A model generated the notes under the pieces. It was not told the origin of the DNA, searched no databases, and saw nothing but the letters and a program-made list of their open reading frames with translations. This document shows, piece after piece, positions 1 through 4,183 of a stretch of 6,378 nucleotides of DNA (its first letter is position 1; each line of letters opens with the position of its first letter). The DNA comes from an uncultured Burkholderiaceae bacterium (lineage in GTDB: Bacteria; Pseudomonadota; Gammaproteobacteria; Burkholderiales; Burkholderiaceae), in contig CALMPB010000110.1 of assembly GCA_937871985.1 (NCBI GenBank), positions 1 to 6,378 of the forward strand, written 5' to 3'. Position numbers and translations under genes: made by a program.

Positions 1-55
1 AAAATATCATGGAAATCGAGTTCGACCCGGCCAAGGATGAAGCCAATATCGCCAA
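1..55 (+). repeat. Terminal direct repeat, left copy (circular-contig overlap)
   Basis: Bases 1-55 are identical to 6324-6378. An exact overlap of this odd length at both ends is what a k-mer assembler leaves on a closed circle. It contains the first 47 bases of brnT, so it is one biological locus seen twice and not a duplicated gene. Confidence 0.93.
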
Positions 56-284
56 GCATGGCCTATCCTTACAGGCTGCGGAACGGTTCGATTGGGACAC
101 GGCGTTTGAGCGTGAGGATGATCGCTTCGATTATGGAGAGGTCCGCTTCGTCGCCCTTGGCATGATCGGTGATCGCCTGCACGTGCTGGTGTTCACCGAA
201 GGCTCTCATGACGATGCGATCCGCGCCATCAGCCTGCGTCCGGCAGAAAAGCACGAAGCGAGGTTCTATTATGGCCAAGTTTGA
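9..284 (+). CDS. brnT: BrnT-family toxin (ribonuclease of a type II toxin-antitoxin pair)
   Basis: This 91-residue protein has the BrnT (DUF497) layout. It opens with an aromatic-Asp-Pro turn (F5-D6-P7), followed by the N-x-x-K-H-G signature (N13 to G18). Beta-rich segments fill the middle, and it ends with ISLRPA (74-79) followed by E83, R85 and Y87. BrnT toxins have a RelE-like fold and act as cytoplasmic ribonucleases that stop translation; BrnA neutralises them. Full length is normal for the family. The chosen ATG gives the family's usual N-terminus. It has no Shine-Dalgarno, and the predicted transcription start falls on or next to it, so the message may be leaderless. An in-frame ATG at 6314, across the circle junction, would add six residues but also lacks a ribosome site. 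The gene overlaps brnA by 14 bases, implying coupled translation with toxin first, as is usual for this family. Confidence 0.93.
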   Translation: MEIEFDPAKDEANIAKHGLSLQAAERFDWDTAFEREDDRFDYGEVRFVALGMIGDRLHVLVFTEGSHDDAIRAISLRPAEKHEARFYYGQV

Positions 285-501
285 CCCTGAAATTCACGAC
301 GACAACCCACCGATGGATGCCGCTTTCATGGCCGGGATGAAGCCGTCCCGGCGTGGGCGTCCCAAGTCGGAAGACCCCAAGGTCGAGGTAAAAATTCGCT
401 TGGATGCAAAGACGGTGGAGCATCTACGTGACAGCGGCCCCGGGTGGCAGACCCGTGTAAACGCCCTGCTCGGCCAGCTTGTCGCGGCGGGACAAATCTG
501 A
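271..501 (+). CDS. brnA: BrnA-family antitoxin (ribbon-helix-helix)
   Basis: This 76-residue antitoxin pairs with the BrnT toxin. The N-terminal half (about 1-30) is acidic then basic and ends in R-G-R-P-K (28-32); in this family that region wraps the toxin. Residues 37-72 form the C-terminal ribbon-helix-helix: the strand KVEVKIRLD (37-45), a helix, then the turn GPGWQTRVNALL (56-67), which is the typical BrnA ending. By family knowledge BrnA binds BrnT and, as a dimer or as the complex, represses its own promoter. The ATG at 271 lies inside the last codons of brnT. An upstream in-frame ATG at 169 lies deep in brnT and is not credible. The stop is two bases before the GTG of the truncated antitoxin that follows. 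Confidence 0.92.
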   Translation: MAKFDPEIHDDNPPMDAAFMAGMKPSRRGRPKSEDPKVEVKIRLDAKTVEHLRDSGPGWQTRVNALLGQLVAAGQI

Positions 502-503
502 TC

Positions 504-683
504 GTGGACCGCGCCCAAGTCCGCGAGAGCTTCAAGGCCGAAGCCCTAGCCTCATGGGCCGAATATCGGGAAACCGGGCTGCACCTGACGGGCAAGGAAG
601 TCGCCCGCTGGCTCGATAGCTGGGGCACTGCTGGCGAGGGCGAATGTCCGCCCTGCCATCTGCGCGAAACCGAAAGCCCCTGA
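504..683 (+). pseudogene. C-terminal remnant of a CopG/RHH-type antitoxin
   Basis: The 59 codons from GTG 504 resemble the C-terminal, toxin-binding half of a common proteobacterial ribbon-helix-helix antitoxin that partners RelE/ParE-type toxins. Recognisable pieces are RESF-KAEALASW (7-18), the Y-x-x-TGLHLTG stretch (21-30), EV-x-x-WL-x-SWGT (32-42) and a terminal CH. In that family these segments follow an N-terminal DNA-binding domain of about 40 residues, which is absent here. No ParE-like toxin follows. The similarity begins two bases after the brnA stop, as if brnTA had replaced the front of an older module. There is no good ribosome site, but translation by reinitiation after brnA is possible, so it could still be expressed as a free toxin-binding peptide. 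The family call is from memory of the motif. Confidence 0.65.
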
Positions 684-694
684 TTTTGCCCTCT

Positions 695-712
695 GGTGCC
701 CGTCAGGGCACC
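695..712 (+). repeat. Hairpin downstream of the brnTA block
   Basis: GGTGCCC (695-701) and GGGCACC (706-712) form a perfect 7-bp stem with a 4-base loop, 12 bases after the stop of the antitoxin remnant. No T-run follows, so it is not a classical intrinsic terminator. A second weaker stem, CTTGGG (721-726) with CCCAAG (741-746), follows it. The pair may stabilise the 3' end of the brnTA transcript or belong to the origin. Confidence 0.5.
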
Positions 713-806
713 GCCAAGCCCTTGGGCAGACCCAACTGGCCCCAAGCGCCTTCCTGTGCCCTGGGGCCCGGAAATCGCCTTCTGCACCCCCTGATAGCCA
801 ATTGCT

Positions 807-828
807 ACCTTGCAGCGTGCTGCAACGT
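807..828. repeat. Near-perfect 22-bp palindrome in the origin region
   Basis: The core TTGCAGC-GT-GCTGCAA (810-825) is a perfect inverted repeat with a 2-bp centre. Two more matched pairs flank a single mismatch, giving outer limits 807-828. The near-absence of a spacer favours a dimeric protein-binding site over an RNA hairpin. Which protein would bind it cannot be told from the sequence. Confidence 0.55.
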
Positions 829-866
829 GGAAGGGGTACGGATTCCTATCGCCATGCGCCTAACGT

Positions 867-903
867 GTGCCGCGACTAGCGGCACTCATTGTTCACTTTT
901 TGT
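867..903 (+). terminator. Candidate terminator-like hairpin with T-rich tail
   Basis: GTGCCGC (867-873) and GCGGCAC (879-885) make a perfect GC-rich 7-bp stem with a 5-base loop. A T-rich tail follows, including five consecutive T beginning about 13 bases after the stem. The distance is longer than in a standard intrinsic terminator, so this is tentative. It would insulate the origin and rep from transcription coming from brnTA. It could equally be a structural element of the origin. Confidence 0.35.
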
Positions 904-909
904 TCCTAT

Positions 910-975
910 CTAAAGGGGCTGCTTCGCCAGCGCTTAGGTCCGCGCTTGCACCCCCTTTAGATCATATAGAAGGGG
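910..975 (+). repeat. Long hairpin with a competing alternative pairing
   Basis: CTAAAGGGG (910-918) pairs perfectly with CCCCTTTAG (952-960). After one mismatch the stem continues with TGC/GCA, and inside the loop AGCGC (929-933) pairs with GCGCT (942-946). The arm CCCCTT (952-957) can instead pair with AAGGGG (970-975). The two structures exclude each other. This resembles copy-control or attenuation leaders, but no transcript is known. Confidence 0.5.
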
Positions 976-1009
976 CAGAAAAAACATTATTACAAATCAA
1001 TATGTTACT
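961..1009. other. AT-rich segment, candidate DNA unwinding element
   Basis: This stretch is clearly richer in A and T than its surroundings and includes a run of six A (979-984). It sits immediately before the G-run and the tandem palindromic repeats. In iteron-type plasmids an AT-rich element next to the Rep-binding repeats is where the strands first open. The role here is inferred from position and composition only. Confidence 0.45.
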
Positions 1010-1079
1010 GGGGGGGGGGTGCGTCACCAGCTATGGCGCACCCCTGCGTCACCAGCTATGACGCACCCCTGCGTCATCC
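1010..1079. repeat. Tandem palindromic 25-bp repeats (candidate Rep-binding iterons) with a G10 run
   Basis: Ten G (1010-1019) precede two 25-bp direct repeats, 1020-1044 and 1045-1069, which differ at one base. A partial third begins at 1070 (TGCGTCA). Each unit is a palindrome: TGCGTCA, a 7-base centre containing AGCT, then TGACGCA (copy 2, perfect) or TGGCGCA (copy 1), closed by CCCC. The G-run lets copy 1 form 11-bp arms with a single mismatch. A half unit, TGGCGCACCCC, recurs exactly at 1168-1178 beside the rep ribosome site. I recall a similar G-run followed by two AGCT-centred palindromes in pBBR1. They are likely the binding sites of Rep and may serve both initiation and autoregulation. 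Confidence 0.8.
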
Positions 1080-1098
1080 TTGGCAATCCATTTGCGCT

Positions 1099-1166
1099 CT
1101 GTGTCCAATTTATTGACTTGAAATGAGTCTGCCAAACCGTCATGCGTGTCAAATTATTGGACACAG
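1099..1166. repeat. 19-bp inverted repeat flanking a 30-bp loop upstream of rep
   Basis: The arm at 1099-1117 begins CTGTGTCCAAT and the arm at 1148-1166 ends ATTGGACACAG. They match at 16 of 19 positions, with the three mismatches adjacent. The enclosed 30 bp begin just after TTGACT (1113-1118), a good -35 hexamer that overlaps the left arm. No convincing -10 is seen at normal spacing. It is likely an operator pair or a cruciform in the rep promoter region. Confidence 0.6.
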
Positions 1167-1186
1167 ATGGCGCACCCCCGCGCCAT
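1167..1186 (+). promoter_or_regulatory. Hairpin just upstream of the rep ribosome site
   Basis: ATGGCGC (1167-1173) and GCGCCAT (1180-1186) form a perfect 7-bp stem with a 6-base loop of A and C. The stem ends four bases before the Shine-Dalgarno of rep (GGAGGG, 1191-1196). The left arm overlaps the half iteron at 1168-1178, so Rep binding and mRNA structure could both control expression here. I recall a GC-rich hairpin in the same position in pBBR1. Confidence 0.55.
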
Positions 1187-1190
1187 ATGC

Positions 1191-1196
1191 GGAGGG
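1191..1196 (+). promoter_or_regulatory. Strong ribosome binding site that fixes the rep start
   Basis: GGAGGG lies seven bases before the ATG at 1204. The open frame extends upstream to an ATG at 1123, but that start lies within the inverted-repeat region and lacks a ribosome site. The N-terminus from 1204 also matches the pBBR1 Rep family. Confidence 0.8.
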
Positions 1197-1203
1197 TTTA
1201 AAA

Positions 1204-1848
1204 ATGTCCGAGTTGGCGAAGCGGCAACCACCAGGTCACTGGGTTCAGACAGAGCGAGCAGCTCATGAAGCATGGGCTAGTTTGATCGAGAAAGCCCCTA
1301 AAGCGGCCCAGCTAATGCACATCCTGACCGCACGGGTTGGTGAGCATAATGCTGTTGTCGTAAGCCAAAAAACCTTGGCAGCATTGATGAAATGCAGCCG
1401 TCGCACGGTCCAACGCGCCGTGGATGTTTTGGCCGAGGATCGCTGGATAGAAATTCGCCAGATTGGGGAAAATGGCACCGTAAATGCCCACATCATCAAC
1501 GACCGGGTCGCATGGTCCGGTAAGCGTGACGGCCTGCGCTACTCGCTGTTCAGTGCTGCGGTCATCATATCGGAAGCAGAACAGCCGGATGCTGAGGAGC
1601 TCGGCCAACAAGCGCCATTACGGCGTTTGCCCTCCTTATTTCGAGACGAGCGCCAATTGCCAAGCGGCCCGGGCACTCCCCCACCAGCGCAGCCTTTTCT
1701 TGACGGTATGGAACCAGACTTGCCTGCCACCCAACAACAGGAATCTGATCCAACGGTGCAGCAGGAAATTTCTCAGCTAGTCACTGGCCTGGGTAGCAAG
1801 CTTCGTTCAGCCGATACATTTTCCGATGATGATGCAACCGGTATATAG
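1204..1848 (+). CDS. rep: Plasmid replication initiator, pBBR1 Rep family
   Basis: This 214-residue protein should bind the origin repeats upstream and start plasmid replication in the cytoplasm. It closely resembles what I remember of the pBBR1 Rep (about 220 residues). Shared features are the PGHWVQTER opening (10-18), the HEAW motif (21-24), and HNAVVVSQKTL (48-58), which leads into a helix-turn-helix (about 53-82, with R66-R67-T68-V69-Q70 in the recognition helix). NDRVAW (99-104), a PSGPG stretch and a FLDGMEPDLPA-like tail also match. The acidic, proline- and glutamine-rich C-terminal tail looks unstructured. The start is set by the ribosome site at 1191-1196. The gene lies just downstream of the iterons and is followed after 23 bases by a helix-turn-helix gene in the same direction. 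Autoregulation through the half iteron at 1168-1178 is plausible. Confidence 0.92.
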   Translation: MSELAKRQPPGHWVQTERAAHEAWASLIEKAPKAAQLMHILTARVGEHNAVVVSQKTLAALMKCSRRTVQRAVDVLAEDRWIEIRQIGENGTVNAHIINDRVAWSGKRDGLRYSLFSAAVIISEAEQPDAEELGQQAPLRRLPSLFRDERQLPSGPGTPPPAQPFLDGMEPDLPATQQQESDPTVQQEISQLVTGLGSKLRSADTFSDDDATGI

Positions 1849-1851
1849 GTA

Positions 1852-1889
1852 CTATACAGGTCAATTTAACAGTGAGTGACACCATGGGT
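1852..1889 (+). promoter_or_regulatory. 38-bp direct repeat, copy 1, spanning the start of the HTH gene
   Basis: This segment matches 2056-2093 at 30 of 38 positions, including the uninterrupted 10-base block GAGTGACACC. It covers the rep-HTH gap and the first codons of the HTH gene, where an autoregulatory operator would sit. The common words are TACAG, TTAACAG and GAGTGACACC. Confidence 0.6.
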
Positions 1890-2285
1890 ATCACCCTAAG
1901 AGAAGCGTCGGAAAAGGTCGGTGTCACCCGCCAAACGCTTATGAAGGCAATCAAGATAGGACGCGTTTCCGCCGAAAAATCTGACAATGGCGAGTGGCGC
2001 ATTGAGCCTGTCGAACTGTTTCGCGTCTGGCCCCCTGTAACCGGGGTGCAGCAACCTTTACAGCCCAAATTAACAGAGAGTGACACCCCCGGTTTACAGG
2101 CTGAAAACAGGCTGTTGCGTGAGCAGGTTGCAGAACTTCGTGAAGAACGGAACGCTTGGCGGGAGCAGGCGCAAAGGCTTGCCTTAACCGATCAGCGCGC
2201 CGCTCCTCAATTCACTCCCAAGCGCGGATTCTGGTCACGTCTGTTCAGTCGCCAGGGCGACAGCCCTAGCGACGATGAGGCGTAA
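1872..2285 (+). CDS. Small plasmid DNA-binding protein: excisionase-like HTH plus coiled coil
   Basis: This 137-residue cytoplasmic protein follows rep. Residues 7-53 look like an excisionase/MerR-type winged helix-turn-helix: ITLREASEKVGVTRQTLMKAI (7-27), then GRVSA and a wing around W42, ending with a hydrophobic strand that places V47 to V52. A linker follows, then a charged coiled coil (about 75-105, rich in E, R, L and Q) and a short C-terminal GFWSRLF motif. Similar proteins sit next to rep genes on many small proteobacterial plasmids, sometimes annotated as replication-associated or as entry exclusion proteins. I do not trust the latter name. The coiled coil suggests dimers. The start may be GTG 1872 or ATG 1884 (codon 5); neither has a strong ribosome site. 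The gene carries a second copy of its start-site repeat internally, suggesting it binds its own region. Confidence 0.7.
   Translation: MSDTMGITLREASEKVGVTRQTLMKAIKIGRVSAEKSDNGEWRIEPVELFRVWPPVTGVQQPLQPKLTESDTPGLQAENRLLREQVAELREERNAWREQAQRLALTDQRAAPQFTPKRGFWSRLFSRQGDSPSDDEA
2056..2093 (+). promoter_or_regulatory. 38-bp direct repeat, copy 2, inside the HTH gene
   Basis: This is the internal partner of 1852-1889 (30 of 38 matches). It lies in the linker between the DNA-binding and coiled-coil parts. Further TTACAGG words flank it, at 2094-2100 and, inverted as CCTGTAA, at 2034-2040. The clustering suggests protein-binding sites, though part of the match could be chance within a coding region. 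Confidence 0.5.
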
Positions 2286-2345
2286 GAGCAGTGGTGTTAA
2301 TGGCTGCGATTTTGGATACGATAATTATTTTAATGGGGGCATTCG

Positions 2346-2993
2346 ATGAGCTTCAAGTTTAATAAATATTCTTATTTATCTCGACCTATGCTTCTCTGCG
2401 CTGTTGCGATGTTAACAGGCCTTTCATCCTGCTCTGCCCCCGACGCTAGCTCGAATGATGAATTCGCTCCTATTTTCTGGCAAAAGCGAGATGATTTCAG
2501 CTCAGTTGATGCCTATTATCTCGATGCCAAAATCTGGATTGACCGCCAAGAAGGTGAATATATTGCCTTGCAATTCCAGTGCTTTAGGCACTTAGGCGCC
2601 GAAGTGTCGATTGATCAAAATTTGATCGTTAATTCTAGTGTTGATGCAAAAATCAGTAATGGCTCAGCCAGATACATAGATTCTATTTTGTTCAAGTCTG
2701 AAAACGACGCACCTCAGGTCTATAGAAATCCATATAACGGTTCAGTTCTTGCAACTTTCAAAGACGCAAATCTAAAACTTAGCGATATGATTAGTCTGAA
2801 TAAAGATAACGAATATCGCAGCCTTAAAATCCGTTTCGTTTATGGTGCTTCTCCTGTGACTGCTCAACTCGGTGATGTAGACGAGCTGTCCCGGGCGGAT
2901 TCTGTCGATTTCGATCTATCATCCACCAATCCAGAGACTAAGAAATTCCTTCTGGCCTGTGCTCCTGTCAAAAATTGGACGCCACCCTCATAG
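2346..2993 (+). CDS. Predicted lipoprotein of unknown function (AT-rich cargo gene)
   Basis: This 215-residue protein begins with a lipoprotein signal: a short basic N-region (K4, K7, R13), a hydrophobic core (15-26) and the lipobox L26-S-S-C29. Signal peptidase II would leave a lipidated C29. Ser at position +2 suggests sorting to the outer membrane. The mature part is polar and probably beta-rich, with two further cysteines: one in the QFQCF segment in the middle and one in LLACAP near the end. I recognise no enzyme motif or family. The codons are visibly AT-richer than those of the mob and brn genes, which suggests separate acquisition. The ribosome site is modest: GGGGG six bases before ATG. 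Entry exclusion, phage-receptor masking or bacteriocin immunity are typical jobs for small plasmid lipoproteins, but nothing here selects one. Confidence 0.75.
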   Translation: MSFKFNKYSYLSRPMLLCAVAMLTGLSSCSAPDASSNDEFAPIFWQKRDDFSSVDAYYLDAKIWIDRQEGEYIALQFQCFRHLGAEVSIDQNLIVNSSVDAKISNGSARYIDSILFKSENDAPQVYRNPYNGSVLATFKDANLKLSDMISLNKDNEYRSLKIRFVYGASPVTAQLGDVDELSRADSVDFDLSSTNPETKKFLLACAPVKNWTPPS

Positions 2994-3036
2994 GCTCATG
3001 CCGCGATCCCGTTGCAGGACTAACGAGGAATAAACG

Positions 3037-3315
3037 ATGGATGCTCCAACCAGCCCCTTATGGTCACAACAACAGGCCATTGCTTACGAGGTCGCGCTGG
3101 AGGCCATCAACGATGTGATCGCGGGATATAGTGAGCAGATCGCGCTAGAGCAGGCTCGCCCCTCGCCGAACACAGCGCGGATTACTTGGCTGGAGATGCG
3201 AACCGATCAGGCCGTTTCAGTCCACCGCTCGCTCAATTTGTGCGATAACGGCAACGTACAGCAGGCGATTTCCGAATTTAGCGCCATCGTCCGCGCAAGG
3301 GATGAAGAGCGCTGA
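3037..3315 (+). CDS. Conserved-looking small helical protein of unknown function
   Basis: This 92-residue soluble protein has a good ribosome site (AGGAA, six bases before ATG). It begins with a PLW-S-QQQAIAYEVA segment (about 7-20), and most of the rest reads as two or three amphipathic helices, with a C-terminal helix ending in RARDEER. The opening resembles small hypothetical proteins that I recall from proteobacterial conjugative and mobilizable plasmids, but no function is known to me. It has one cysteine and no membrane segment. It lies 43 bases after the lipoprotein gene in the same direction and may share its transcript. It ends 11 bases before the stop of a convergent gene, with no visible terminator between them. 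Confidence 0.65.
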   Translation: MDAPTSPLWSQQQAIAYEVALEAINDVIAGYSEQIALEQARPSPNTARITWLEMRTDQAVSVHRSLNLCDNGNVQQAISEFSAIVRARDEER

Positions 3316-3326
3316 TCCCTATATAT

Positions 3327-3710
3327 TCACCGTGGCAGGATTCCACTTTCTAATTCTCGATCAACTTCACGCTGATCCTGCACCATTATGTCGGTACCGC
3401 CGCCATGCGCCCGCATAAAGATCACGAAATAGACTCGCCCATCCACCAAAACCGAAGCTGAAGCAGATTGGTCGGAACTAGCACGAGCGCCTTTGGCAAT
3501 CGCATAAGCCCGAGCGGCTTCATAGTAGAGGTCACCAAAGGTCGCATGCGATTGGCGAGCAGCAATCATCCGCTTTACCCGGCTTTCAATCGCGGAATCC
3601 CGGCGACTGTGTCGAGAAGCGTATAGATAGATCGCAAACCCTACCAGACCCAGCCATGCCGGGGGGAAAACGAATCCAACTGCAACCAAAATTAAGAAGA
3701 TAAGAACCAT
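3327..3710 (-). CDS. Small membrane-anchored protein of unknown function
   Basis: This 127-residue protein opens with a strongly hydrophobic stretch (about 2-31). It contains a PP pair and reads either as one long membrane helix or as a tight hairpin of two. A basic RHSRRDS segment follows, which by the positive-inside rule puts the soluble part in the cytoplasm. The soluble part has a helical section and then a VDGRVYFVIFMRA-x-GGG beta-like segment near the end. The ATG at 3710 has an AGGG ribosome site; an adjacent TTG at 3713 is less likely. It starts three bases after the stop of the upstream cysteine-rich gene, so the two form an operon. I do not recognise the family. Confidence 0.65.
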   Translation of the reverse strand: MVLIFLILVAVGFVFPPAWLGLVGFAIYLYASRHSRRDSAIESRVKRMIAARQSHATFGDLYYEAARAYAIAKGARASSDQSASASVLVDGRVYFVIFMRAHGGGTDIMVQDQREVDRELESGILPR

Positions 3711-3713
3711 CAA

Positions 3714-4040
3714 TCAGACCCTAACTGCGGAACGGATCGTATTGAGAAGTATATTATCCTGAGATGTCTGCAATCTTGCTCCAGACAACGTCTCAAAACC
3801 TTTGAATTTGAATACCATAAAGGTTTTTATTTTGATACTGGTCAAGAATGATGGGTCTTTTGGGCAAACTACCATTACTTTCATGCCGAAACCTTGACAA
3901 ATTATATCAATTCTTTCGTCAAACCAATGACTCTGTCCGCACGCACAAGCAAAACTGTCGCGGTAAATGGACATATCCATGGTTGGTTTTGCCGCGCGCC
4001 CAAAGTCCGACACGAATTTCTCAAGGCTCAAGATTTTCAT
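3714..4040 (-). CDS. Small cysteine-rich protein of unknown function, possibly metal-binding
   Basis: This 108-residue protein has no signal or membrane segment. Its centre holds C32-A-C34-G-x-x-H38-W-F-D, then C48 and C59-P60, an arrangement that could hold a zinc ion or form a redox pair. The segment C-terminal to it is basic and beta-like (SIKIKTFMVFKFKGF). The ATG has a strong purine ribosome site (GGGGGA, five bases upstream). It is the first gene of a two-gene minus-strand operon with the membrane protein that begins three bases after its stop. The base composition is AT-richer than that of mobA. The pairing of a cytosolic and a membrane partner recalls toxin-antitoxin or small defence pairs, but that is speculation. 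Confidence 0.65.
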   Translation of the reverse strand: MKILSLEKFVSDFGRAAKPTMDMSIYRDSFACACGQSHWFDERIDIICQGFGMKVMVVCPKDPSFLTSIKIKTFMVFKFKGFETLSGARLQTSQDNILLNTIRSAVRV

Positions 4041-4183
4041 GATATCCCCCGCAACCGTCTCATATTACGTAGCAAAAAGTATTTAATCCTGCCGATAGCA
4101 GGTAATGCTCATTAGTAAACAAAGTGAAAGGCTCCGCCCCCTCTAGAATTGGCTAATATGTGATCGGATCGTATATGCGTGCC
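4041..4183 (-). other. AT-rich gap between mobA and the cysteine-rich gene
   Basis: This 143-bp gap lies between the mobA stop and the next minus-strand gene and has no coding potential. On the minus strand it holds a near-palindrome just after mobA (4156-4176) and a small hairpin, CCTGC/GCAGG (4088-4102), with five T about 10 bases further on. Those are weak candidates for the mobA 3' end. The promoter of the cysteine-rich operon should lie here. TAATAT near 4050 (minus strand) is a possible -10, but no matching -35 is evident. Confidence 0.4.
4156..4176. repeat. Imperfect 21-bp palindrome downstream of mobA
   Basis: ATAT, two bases, GATC, one base, GATC, two bases, ATAT: 16 of 21 positions match the reverse complement. 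In RNA the unmatched pairs next to ATAT become G-U wobbles, so it could end the mobA message as a hairpin. As DNA it looks like a dimer-binding site. It begins eight bases beyond the mobA stop. Confidence 0.35.

Larger units (their letters stand above)
684..1203 (+). other. oriV: Replication origin region (oriV) and rep leader
   Basis: About 520 bases carry no credible gene. Open frames here look like chance, with low-complexity composition and no ribosome sites. The region is packed with dyad symmetries, then an AT-rich tract, a G-run, tandem palindromic repeats and finally the rep ribosome site. The order AT-rich tract, G-run, two AGCT-centred palindromic repeats, TTGACT and hairpin before rep matches what I recall of the pBBR1 origin. 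The Rep protein is also pBBR1-like, so this is the likely replication origin. The minimal limits cannot be set by eye. Confidence 0.75.

Noticed and set aside
326..787. Minus-strand open frame of 153 codons opposite brnA and the antitoxin remnant
   Set aside because: It is antisense to better-supported genes, is rich in S, R, P and G, and has no domain or ribosome site.
644..913. Plus-strand open frame of 89 codons in the origin region
   Set aside because: It overlaps the antitoxin remnant and several hairpins, has no ribosome site and reads as low-complexity sequence.
1010..1079. CRISPR array
   Set aside because: The two adjacent 25-bp repeats have no spacers between them and no cas genes are present. 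They fit origin iterons.
1123..1203. N-terminal extension of Rep from the ATG at 1123
   Set aside because: It lies in the inverted-repeat and hairpin region, has no ribosome site and is absent from the family. The ATG at 1204 has a strong Shine-Dalgarno.
2300..2362. 20-codon frame (ATG 2300) overlapping the lipoprotein start, a possible leader peptide
   Set aside because: It is hydrophobic and very short, has no clear ribosome site and carries no regulatory codon run. It is indistinguishable from chance.
4088..4102. Intrinsic terminator of mobA on the minus strand
   Set aside because: The stem is only five base pairs and the five-T run is about ten bases away, which is too weak to call as a separate terminator.
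4124..4141. GGCTCCGCCCCC-like string resembling part of the ColE1 origin
   Set aside because: Only about a dozen bases match, with none of the surrounding RNA I/RNA II sequence. The plasmid has its own Rep and origin, so this is likely coincidence.
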